Of a DNA stretch of 6,881 bases, positions 1 to 4,821 are shown one piece after another; position 1 is the first letter of the stretch, and each line of letters opens with the position of its first letter. Made by a program: the position numbers and the translations under genes. The notes under the pieces are model-generated. The model searched no databases. It was not told where the DNA came from and was given only the letters and a program-made list of their open reading frames with translations. The stretch covers positions 1-6,881 of the forward strand of contig CAZPGF010000136.1 of assembly GCA_964586025.1 (NCBI GenBank). Direction: 5' to 3'. The stretch comes from JACKGW01 sp964586025. GTDB lineage: Bacteria; Planctomycetota; PLA2; JAEUHO01.

Positions 1-504
1 CACCGGATCTTCGTGGAAGATCGACGCGAGCAACATGCCTTTCGCATCGGCGGGCGTGCTCGGCATCACGACGCGCAGGCCGGGCGTGTGGGCGAAGTAC
101 GCCTCGCTCGACTGGGAGTGGTAATGCCCGCCACGAATGCCGCCGCCCGAGGGCGACCGGATCACCATCGGGCAGGTGAACTGCCCGCCGGAGCGGTAGC
201 GCATCTTGGCCATCTCGGAGACGATCTGGTCGAAGCCGGGATAGATGAAGTCCAGGAACTGGATCTCGGGCACGGGCTTGAGGCCGTAGAGGGCCATCCC
301 GATCGCCGTCCCGATGATCCCGCACTCCGAGAGTGGCGTGTCCATCACGCGCATCGCGCCGAACTTGTCGAAGAGTCCGTCCGTCGCGCCGAACACGCCG
401 CCCTTCTTGCCGATGTCCTCGCCGAGCACGACGACGTCACCGTCCTTCTCCATCGCGACGTGCATCGCGTCGTTGATCGCTTGGAGCATGGTCATCTGCG
501 GCAT
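1..504 (-). CDS. 2-oxoacid dehydrogenase E1 component, beta subunit (branched-chain type), 3' end missing
   Basis: This is the beta subunit of a heterotetrameric thiamine-diphosphate E1 enzyme that decarboxylates a 2-oxoacid and passes the acyl group to a lipoyl E2. The visible 168 residues cover the N-terminal Transket_pyr domain; the C-terminal Transketolase_C domain lies beyond the left edge. The cofactor-contact region VVLGEDIGKKGGVFG (residues 25-39), DTPLSECGIIGTAIG (55-69), the EIQFLDFIYPGFDQIV block (80-95) and HSQSSEAYFAH (129-139) all fit the family. The HSQSxEAxFAH form is typical of branched-chain E1 beta, whereas Bacillus-type pyruvate E1 beta has an HADSLEG form (recalled, not searched). 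The ATG start is supported by GGAG seven bases upstream (512-515). The gene follows the E1 alpha gene by 82 bp and should be cotranscribed with it. Family assignment is very secure; substrate is less so. Confidence 0.95.
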   Translation of the reverse strand, partial: MPQMTMLQAINDAMHVAMEKDGDVVVLGEDIGKKGGVFGATDGLFDKFGAMRVMDTPLSECGIIGTAIGMALYGLKPVPEIQFLDFIYPGFDQIVSEMAKMRYRSGGQFTCPMVIRSPSGGGIRGGHYHSQSSEAYFAHTPGLRVVMPSTPADAKGMLLASIFHEDPV

Positions 505-540
505 GGGGCCACTCCGCCTCACGGCGCGCGAGAGGACGTC

Positions 541-568
541 CCCGCGGCGGCGCGCCGTCCGCCGCGGG
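541..568 (-). repeat. Perfect 10-bp GC hairpin between E1 alpha and E1 beta
   Basis: The arms CCCGCGGCGG (541-550) and CCGCCGCGGG (559-568) are exact reverse complements, separated by an 8-base loop. They occupy most of the 82-bp spacer between the E1 alpha stop and the E1 beta start. No T-run follows on the minus strand, so this is not a standard intrinsic terminator. It could stabilise the upstream mRNA end, tune alpha-to-beta expression, or have no role in DNA this GC-rich. Confidence 0.55.
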
Positions 569-586
569 TCGAAGGAAAGTCGCGCG

Positions 587-1711
587 TCAGAGCGGGAACG
601 CTCCGCCGCCGTCTTCGATCGCGCCGGAGCGCTTGATCTGCTCGCGCAACTCGTCGCGCTGCTCGACGAGGGAGTGCGGCAACGTCGCGTAGACGTCGTC
701 GAACAGCGTCTCGACGTCGGGCGGGGGCGTCGCCTCGGCGGCCTCGACGGCCGTCGCGATCTCCTTCTGGATCTCCGCGGAGATCTCGTCGTGCCACGCC
801 TGCGACCAGAGCCCCTTGGCGTCGAGCCACTCGCGGAAGCGGTCGATCGGGTCACGCTTCTGCCAGGACTCGAACAGCGCGGGCGGTTGGTAGCGCTTCG
901 GGTCGTCGGACGAGGAGTGGGGGCCCATGCGGAAGGTGACCGTTTCGATCAGGGTCGGTCCCTCGCCGCGGACGGCGCGCTCGCGCGCCTCGCGCGCGGC
1001 CTCGACGACGGCGAGCACGTCGTTTCCATCGACCCGCACGCCCCGCATGCCGTACGCGATCGCCTTGTCGGCGAAGGACGCCGACGCCGTCTGCATCTCC
1101 TGGGGGACGGAGATCGCCCAGTGGTTGTTCTCACAGAGGAAGATGCACGGCGCCTTCCAGACGCCCGCGAAGTTGAGGCCGGCGTGGAAGTCGTTGCTCG
1201 ACGTTCCGCCGTCGCCGAACCACGCCCAGACCGCGACGTCCTTGTCGCCGCGCACCTGCGCGGCGCGCGCGGCGCCGGCGGCCTGGCTGATCTGCGTGCC
1301 GATCGGCGAACTGATGCTGACCCAGCGGATGGACGAGAACGCGAAGTGGTTCGGCATCTGCCGACCCTTCACGAGATCGGTCGCGTTGCCCCAGAGTTGG
1401 TCGTAGAGGGCCTTCAGGGGGACGCCCTTGAGGAGGGCGATCGAATGGGTGCGGTACGAGGGGAAGATCACGTCCCGCGCACCCATCGCGAAACCGGTGC
1501 CGATCTGGCTCGCCTCCTGGCCCATGCTCGGGACGAAGAACCCGATGCGTCCCTGGCGTTGGAGGTTCATCCCCCGCTGGTCGAACAGACGGGTGAAGAC
1601 CATCGCGCGGTAGAGGGCCTTGAGGTCGGCGTCGGAGAGGCCCTTCGGGGTGCGCCCCTTGGACTTGCCCTTCGCCTCCATCACCACGTGCAGTTCGGCG
1701 CCGGTCGGCAT
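587..1711 (-). CDS. 2-oxoacid dehydrogenase E1 component, alpha subunit (branched-chain type)
   Basis: The gene encodes a 374-residue alpha subunit that binds thiamine diphosphate and carries out oxidative decarboxylation with E1 beta in the cytoplasmic dehydrogenase complex. The thiamine-binding motif is clear: GDG at 166-168, then NN at 195-196 after 26 residues, in WFGDGGTSSNDFHAGLNFAG and CENNHWAIS. KGRQMPNHFAF (115-125) and SISSPIGTQISQAAGAA (132-148) resemble branched-chain E1 alpha, as does the loop MGPHSSSDDPKRY (262-274), which in the mitochondrial enzyme holds the regulatory phosphoserine. The length is normal for the family. The start chosen is the ATG at 1711 because AAGGAG (1717-1722) sits five bases upstream; the open frame continues to 2137 but that part is low-complexity and not family-like. 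A pyruvate or acetoin substrate cannot be excluded without E2 or the rest of E1 beta. Confidence 0.96.
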   Translation of the reverse strand: MPTGAELHVVMEAKGKSKGRTPKGLSDADLKALYRAMVFTRLFDQRGMNLQRQGRIGFFVPSMGQEASQIGTGFAMGARDVIFPSYRTHSIALLKGVPLKALYDQLWGNATDLVKGRQMPNHFAFSSIRWVSISSPIGTQISQAAGAARAAQVRGDKDVAVWAWFGDGGTSSNDFHAGLNFAGVWKAPCIFLCENNHWAISVPQEMQTASASFADKAIAYGMRGVRVDGNDVLAVVEAAREARERAVRGEGPTLIETVTFRMGPHSSSDDPKRYQPPALFESWQKRDPIDRFREWLDAKGLWSQAWHDEISAEIQKEIATAVEAAEATPPPDVETLFDDVYATLPHSLVEQRDELREQIKRSGAIEDGGGAFPL

Positions 1712-1892
1712 GGACACTCCTTCGTCGGTGCCGCCGCAGCGTAATGGCCCCGATGCGACCCTCCAAGCCGACCCCGAGCGGGACCCGAGGCATGCGTGTA
1801 GTGTGCATGGAATCAGGTGGTCGACCTTCTGCCCCTCCCGCCTGCGCGGCGGATCCACGGGATCGGGCCCTCGAGCGCTACGCTGCGGTCGG
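1712..1892. promoter_or_regulatory. Divergent spacer between E1 alpha and the lipoprotein gene
   Basis: This 181-bp stretch separates two outward-facing genes and must hold the promoters for the minus-strand E1 operon and, most simply, for the plus-strand lipoprotein-folE pair. I see no convincing -35/-10 pair in either direction. The only symmetric element noted is CATGC-N9-GCATG (1791-1809), which could be an operator half-site pair but is short. The function of the region follows from gene orientation, not from a recognised motif. Confidence 0.45.
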
Positions 1893-2357
1893 ATGCGCTC
1901 TCGCCCTGTCCCTCTCCTCCTCCTGACCCTCACCCTCGCAGGCACGACGGGCTGCGGCGACGGGGGAGAAGGCCCGGGGACCACCGAGGCCGACGTCGTG
2001 GCGCGCGTCGCCGCAGCGCTCGCTCGGGGCGACGCGCCGGGCAGCGCTGCCTGGAACAACGAGGTGGACGGATTCGCGGAGGTGCTCTGGCCGGAGGCAG
2101 GGGAGGGGAGGGCCGTAACGTCCGTCGCGGTCCACAAGAGCGTGCTGACCGTGGCGGCCGACGCCGCCGCGAGGCTGCCGCGGGAGGGGCGTGGCGCGAT
2201 GCTCGCCCATCAGCCCCTCGACCTCGGCCTCCACGACGCGGTCCTCGAAGCCCTCGCCGCGGGACCGGAGGCCTGGCGGCGTTTCGTCGACGGGCCGGCC
2301 GTCGGCTGGCTCGATCGCAAGCAGGCGGCCCTGCGCGAGCAGTTGGGCGTCCGGTAG
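1893..2357 (+). CDS. Putative small lipoprotein of unknown function
   Basis: The predicted protein has 154 residues. It starts with an export signal: basic MRSRP, a leucine-rich core (PLLLLTLTLAG, 7-17), then TTGC with Cys21 as the likely lipidated residue. The -3 position of this lipobox is Thr rather than the usual Leu, so lipidation is probable but not certain. A Gly-rich linker (22-30) follows, then a soluble, mostly alpha-helical domain rich in Ala, Glu and Arg, with WNNEVDGFAEVLWP (54-67) as its most distinctive stretch. I do not recognise the family. Codon use matches that of the neighbouring genes, supporting a real gene. The ATG at 1893 was chosen because the signal peptide begins there; no strong Shine-Dalgarno precedes it. 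It ends 24 bp before folE and is probably cotranscribed with it. Confidence 0.7.
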   Translation: MRSRPVPLLLLTLTLAGTTGCGDGGEGPGTTEADVVARVAAALARGDAPGSAAWNNEVDGFAEVLWPEAGEGRAVTSVAVHKSVLTVAADAAARLPREGRGAMLAHQPLDLGLHDAVLEALAAGPEAWRRFVDGPAVGWLDRKQAALREQLGVR

Positions 2358-2381
2358 GGGCGGGCGGGGTACGGTCGGCGC

Positions 2382-2954
2382 ATGGTCGATCCGACTTCCG
2401 CCGCCTCCGCATCCCTCCCCGACCTCGTGCGAGGTCTGCTGCTCGGCATCGGCGAGAACCCGGGCCGGGAGGGCCTCGAACGGACGCCGGAGCGGGTGGC
2501 GCGCAGCCTCACGACGCTGACCGAGGGGTACGGGCTGGATGCCGACGCCGTCCTACGCGCGGCCCTGTTCGAGAGCGACACCGACGAGATCGTGCTCGTC
2601 AAGGACATCGAGGTCTACAGCCTCTGCGAACACCACATGCTGCCCTTCTTCGGGCGCGCCCACGTCGCCTACCTCCCCGACAAGCACATCGTCGGGCTGT
2701 CCAAACTCGCGCGCGTCGTGGACGTCTTCGCGAAGCGGCTGCAGGTGCAGGAGCGCCTGACGACGCAGATCGCCGAGTCGATCCAGCGCGCGCTGAAGCC
2801 CCGCGGCGTCGGCGTCGTGATCGAGGCCCAGCACCTCTGCATGATGATGCGCGGCGTCGGCAAGCAGAACAGCGCGACGATCACGTCCTGCATGCTCGGC
2901 CGGTTCCGGGCCGACGCGAAGACACGCCAGGAGCTGATGAACTTCCTGCGCTGA
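2382..2954 (+). CDS. folE: GTP cyclohydrolase I (FolE)
   Basis: FolE converts GTP to 7,8-dihydroneopterin triphosphate and formate, the first step to tetrahydrofolate and also an entry to queuosine and other pterin-derived compounds. At 190 residues it is a normal bacterial type I enzyme. NPGREGLERTPERVARSL (26-43) is the family's N-terminal signature. The zinc site is intact: Cys82 and His85 in SLCEHHMLPFFG, and Cys153 in HLCMMMRGVGKQ. His84 and His151 match the catalytic histidines of the E. coli enzyme. VGLSKLARVVDVFAKRLQVQERLT (104-127) is also diagnostic. The start is the ATG at 2382, 24 bp after the lipoprotein stop, with only a loose G-rich sequence upstream. No other folate gene is in the window, so pathway context is not informative here. 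Confidence 0.98.
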   Translation: MVDPTSAASASLPDLVRGLLLGIGENPGREGLERTPERVARSLTTLTEGYGLDADAVLRAALFESDTDEIVLVKDIEVYSLCEHHMLPFFGRAHVAYLPDKHIVGLSKLARVVDVFAKRLQVQERLTTQIAESIQRALKPRGVGVVIEAQHLCMMMRGVGKQNSATITSCMLGRFRADAKTRQELMNFLR

Positions 2955-2974
2955 CGCGCTTCGCGCGGCCGTCA
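2952..2974. repeat. Inverted repeat spanning two convergent stop codons
   Basis: The folE stop (TGA, 2952-2954) and the HIT-gene stop (TGA on minus, 2972-2974) lie at the ends of an inverted repeat TGACG...CGTCA. Inside is a second small stem, CGCG (2955-2958) with CGCG (2964-2967). The two stems overlap, so only one can form at a time. There is no T-tract on either strand. It may act as a weak bidirectional stop structure, but the evidence is limited to symmetry. Confidence 0.3.
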
Positions 2975-3367
2975 GACGCCGAGTTGTGCCCGGATCGCCG
3001 CGGCGGTCGCGGCGCGGTCGGCGGCGGAGACCACGAGCTTCGGTGGCACCGGGAAGTCCGTCGCCGCATGGGTCGGGATCAGGTGGACGTGCACGTGCGG
3101 CACCTCCCACCCGACGACCATCACGATCACGCGCGGGCACCGCGTCGCGAGCCGCACGCCGCGTTCGACGCGCCGCGCGAAGTCCCAGAGCGCCGCCTGT
3201 TCCTCCGCCGCGAGGTCGTAGAGGTAGGCCACCTCGCGCTTCGGGATCACCAACGTGTGGCCCGGCTGGATCGGTTGCACGTCGAGGAACGCGAGGTGGG
3301 CGTCGTCCTCGAGCACCCGGTCCGCAGGAATCTCGCCGCGAACGATCCGTGTGAAGATCGAACTCAT
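2972..3367 (-). CDS. HIT-family nucleotide-binding protein
   Basis: This 131-residue protein belongs to the histidine triad superfamily of small cytoplasmic nucleotide hydrolases and transferases. The triad HVHVHLIP (91-98) is intact, with His91, His93 and His95. The N-terminal SSIFTRIVRGEIPADRVLEDD (2-22), FLDVQPIQPGHTLVIPKREV (27-46) and the YDLAAEE segment (50-56) match the usual fold and spacing. The family acts on nucleoside 5'-phosphoramidates, dinucleoside polyphosphates or similar; the exact substrate cannot be read from sequence. The start is the ATG at 3367, which overlaps the stop of the upstream DUF2203 gene as ATGA, so the two are almost certainly translationally coupled. The open frame runs further upstream to 3472 but that would overlap the DUF2203 gene and adds non-family residues. 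Confidence 0.95.
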   Translation of the reverse strand: MSSIFTRIVRGEIPADRVLEDDAHLAFLDVQPIQPGHTLVIPKREVAYLYDLAAEEQAALWDFARRVERGVRLATRCPRVIVMVVGWEVPHVHVHLIPTHAATDFPVPPKLVVSAADRAATAAAIRAQLGV

Positions 3368-3798
3368 GCCGAGAGCGGCGAGCGCCCGCCGGGAACCGGG
3401 ACCGGGGCACGCTCGCTGAAGCCGCGATCGGCGGGATGCCACCAGCAGACCCGCTCTTCGCCGCGACGCCATGAGAGGTACGCCGGTTCGCCGTCGATCA
3501 GCGTGGGGAAATCGACGAGGCCGAGTTCGAGGTCGCGAACCTCGACGCCGAGATCGGAGAGTTCCTGCAGGTAGCCCTCGATGCGCGACGAGAGCTCGGC
3601 GACGTCCTCGCGCAGCGCGCCGAGCCGGGGATCGTCGTCCCGTCGTCCACCGCGCTCGACCTCGAGGGAACGGCGCTCGCGTCCGGCGACGCGCAGGATC
3701 TGGAACTCCGTGACGAGATCGCGAACGATGCTCGCGACGAGCGGAAGCATCTGGTTCGCCTCGTGGATGGTGAAGATCGTGCGCGTCGCCGTACCCAT
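3364..3798 (-). CDS. DUF2203 family protein
   Basis: A 144-residue cytoplasmic protein of the uncharacterised DUF2203 family. The N-terminal IFTIHEANQMLPLVASIV (8-25) opens a helical region, with a predicted helical and probably coiled-coil stretch rich in Arg, Glu and Leu to about residue 80. The family signature follows: GVEVRDLELGLVDFP (84-98), IDGEPAYLSWRRGEE (101-115) and the Trp-rich CWWHPADRGFSER (118-130). The last 14 residues are Pro/Gly/Ser-rich and probably disordered. The ATG at 3798 was chosen because a purine-rich GGGAGAG (3802-3808) precedes it and the family's usual N-terminus starts here. It overlaps the HIT gene by four bases (ATGA). The molecular role of DUF2203 is not known to me; co-translation with a nucleotide-binding HIT protein is the only hint here. 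Confidence 0.92.
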   Translation of the reverse strand: MGTATRTIFTIHEANQMLPLVASIVRDLVTEFQILRVAGRERRSLEVERGGRRDDDPRLGALREDVAELSSRIEGYLQELSDLGVEVRDLELGLVDFPTLIDGEPAYLSWRRGEERVCWWHPADRGFSERAPVPVPGGRSPLSA

Positions 3799-3801
3799 GC
3801 G

Positions 3802-3808
3802 CTCTCCC
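3802..3808 (-). promoter_or_regulatory. Shine-Dalgarno of the DUF2203 gene, repeated in the upstream hairpin
   Basis: On the minus strand GGGAGAG lies three bases before the ATG at 3798, with the SD-like core GGGAG about five bases away. The same seven bases occur in the upstream-lying arm of the 3823-3853 hairpin, so the other arm's CTCTCCC (3825-3831) is complementary to this site. It supports the chosen start and raises the possibility of alternative pairing. Confidence 0.6.
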
Positions 3809-3822
3809 TGCCCCGTCGGATC

Positions 3823-3853
3823 GCGGGAGAGGGCCCGGTGGGCCCTCTCCCGC
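3823..3853 (-). repeat. 14-bp perfect hairpin with 3-base loop
   Basis: The arms GCGGGAGAGGGCCC (3823-3836) and GGGCCCTCTCCCGC (3840-3853) are exact reverse complements around the loop GGT. An extra GGGCCCTC (3860-3867) copies part of the second arm, giving a competing partner for 3829-3836. The structure lies after the NifU-like gene and 24 bases before the DUF2203 start. It is far stronger than chance pairing, but lacks a T-run, so it is either a factor-assisted terminator, an mRNA-end stabiliser, a regulatory leader structure, or a copy of a dispersed palindromic repeat. Confidence 0.75.
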
Positions 3854-3984
3854 CCGGACGGGCCCTCCCTCCCACAGGGGGTCCGCCCGGGACTGTCCGT
3901 CTCGATGGGTGGATCGGCCAACGACGCGGCCGTCGTGAGTCGGCTCGAGGGGGCCCCGGTCCCGAGACGAGGAAAGCCCGGAAA

Positions 3985-4821
3985 TCAGGCGTCTCGGGGC
4001 AGCACCCGGACGTCGTCCGCGACCGTTTCGCGGAGGACCCAGCGCAGTTGGGCGATCGCGCCGGGCAGACGGATGCCGGCGTTCGGCCCGGGTTCGCCGA
4101 GCCGGACGTGCAGCGCCCCATGCTCGTAGCGCGCATCCAGGAGCGGCAACCCCAACCCGCGCAGTTGACGGGCGCCGTGGACCAGCGCGACCCGTTCGAC
4201 CGGATGCCGGTCATGGCCCGGATCGGGGGGAAGCGGGAGCGTCTCCTCGTCGATCAGCATGAGGAGATCGGGGCGGCAGGAACGACATCCGGTGCAGGCC
4301 CCGGTGGCGATGCCGATCGACTCCGGATCGCGACGGCCGGCCGCGATCGCCGCGCGGATCGGCCGATCTCCGACGCCGAGGCATCGACACACGAGGATGC
4401 CCGGGCCGCGACAGTCGGCCGGTCCGACCAGATCGATCCCGAGGGCACGTCGCAGCGCGCTCGCGGCGAACTCCGCCGCGCGCTCGACGGCGGCAGGCAG
4501 GGCGGCGCCCGGTGTTGCACCACGAAGCCCGTTCACGATCTCGGCCGGACCGTAGCGGCCCGCGTCCTGCCAGGAACCGCCCTCGACCTGGGAGCAGAGC
4601 CACGAGATCGGGGCGATCAACGCCGGCGTGCCGAACGCGCGTCCCCGCACATCCGCGACGAGGGAGCCGTCGCCGCCATCGCTCGCGTAGCTGAGCGTGA
4701 AGCGCGCGCCGATCCCACCGACCATGCTACCGATCTCGCCCGCCGCCTGGGGCTCGGGGAGGTCGCCGAGTCCGCGCGGCGAGACGAGATGGTTCACGTA
4801 CTCGATCGGCAACTCGTGCAT
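3985..4821 (-). CDS. NifU-like protein with BFD-type [2Fe-2S] centre and degenerate scaffold domains
   Basis: The 278-residue protein appears to have the three-part NifU layout. Residues 1-130 resemble the IscU/NifU N-terminal scaffold (YVNHLVSPRGLGDL at 8-21, VADVRGRAFGTPALIA at 55-70). Residues 140-190 form a BFD-like [2Fe-2S] domain with CRC (Cys145, Cys147) and CTGC (Cys176, Cys179), the normal ligand pattern, plus Cys182. Residues 208-278 resemble an Nfu domain in spacing and hydrophobic pattern. By hand alignment the three scaffold cysteines of the first domain are replaced (about Gly35, Thr65 and Ala115) and the Nfu CxxC is absent. Cluster assembly therefore looks unlikely, while electron transfer by the central cluster is plausible. 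The ATG at 4821 overlaps the upstream flavoprotein stop as TGATG. The BFD domain is secure; the two flanking domains are inferred. Confidence 0.85.
   Translation of the reverse strand: MHELPIEYVNHLVSPRGLGDLPEPQAAGEIGSMVGGIGARFTLSYASDGGDGSLVADVRGRAFGTPALIAPISWLCSQVEGGSWQDAGRYGPAEIVNGLRGATPGAALPAAVERAAEFAASALRRALGIDLVGPADCRGPGILVCRCLGVGDRPIRAAIAAGRRDPESIGIATGACTGCRSCRPDLLMLIDEETLPLPPDPGHDRHPVERVALVHGARQLRGLGLPLLDARYEHGALHVRLGEPGPNAGIRLPGAIAQLRWVLRETVADDVRVLPRDA

Larger units (their letters stand above)
3799..3984. promoter_or_regulatory. Structured spacer between the NifU-like and DUF2203 genes
   Basis: This 186-bp gap is long compared with the other junctions on this strand (overlaps). Besides the large hairpin at 3823-3853 it contains ACGACG-CGGC-CGTCGT (3921-3936), a 6-bp perfect stem with a 4-base loop, and a GGGGCCCC palindrome near 3952-3959. 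It must contain the transcript end of the upstream pair and/or a promoter for DUF2203-HIT. I found no coding region and no clear -35/-10 elements in it, and no T-tract after any stem. Confidence 0.5.

Noticed and set aside
314..1744. Long plus-strand open frame (476 residues) opposite the E1 genes
   Set aside because: It is antisense to two genes with unmistakable family motifs, is rich in Arg/Ala/Gly/Asp, and shows no domain signature. Long antisense frames are expected in DNA with this GC bias.
1620..1892. Longer start for the lipoprotein gene (245-residue version)
   Set aside because: It would overlap the 5' end of E1 alpha and put the clear signal peptide in the middle of the protein.
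1712..2137. N-terminal extension of E1 alpha to an upstream start
   Set aside because: The added residues are Pro/Ser/Arg-rich and unlike the family, and AAGGAG sits ideally before the ATG at 1711. It would also cover the lipoprotein gene start.
2553..3410. Minus-strand open frame (285 residues) over folE and the HIT gene
   Set aside because: It lies in the wrong frame for HIT and antisense to folE; its composition is that of a shadow frame.
1817..3574. Plus-strand open frame (585 residues) crossing the lipoprotein, folE, HIT and DUF2203 genes
   Set aside because: It overlaps four better supported genes in other frames and is extremely Arg-rich with no family features.
3823..3853. Hairpin as a classical intrinsic terminator
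   Set aside because: No run of T follows the stem on either strand, so it was listed as an inverted repeat of uncertain role instead.
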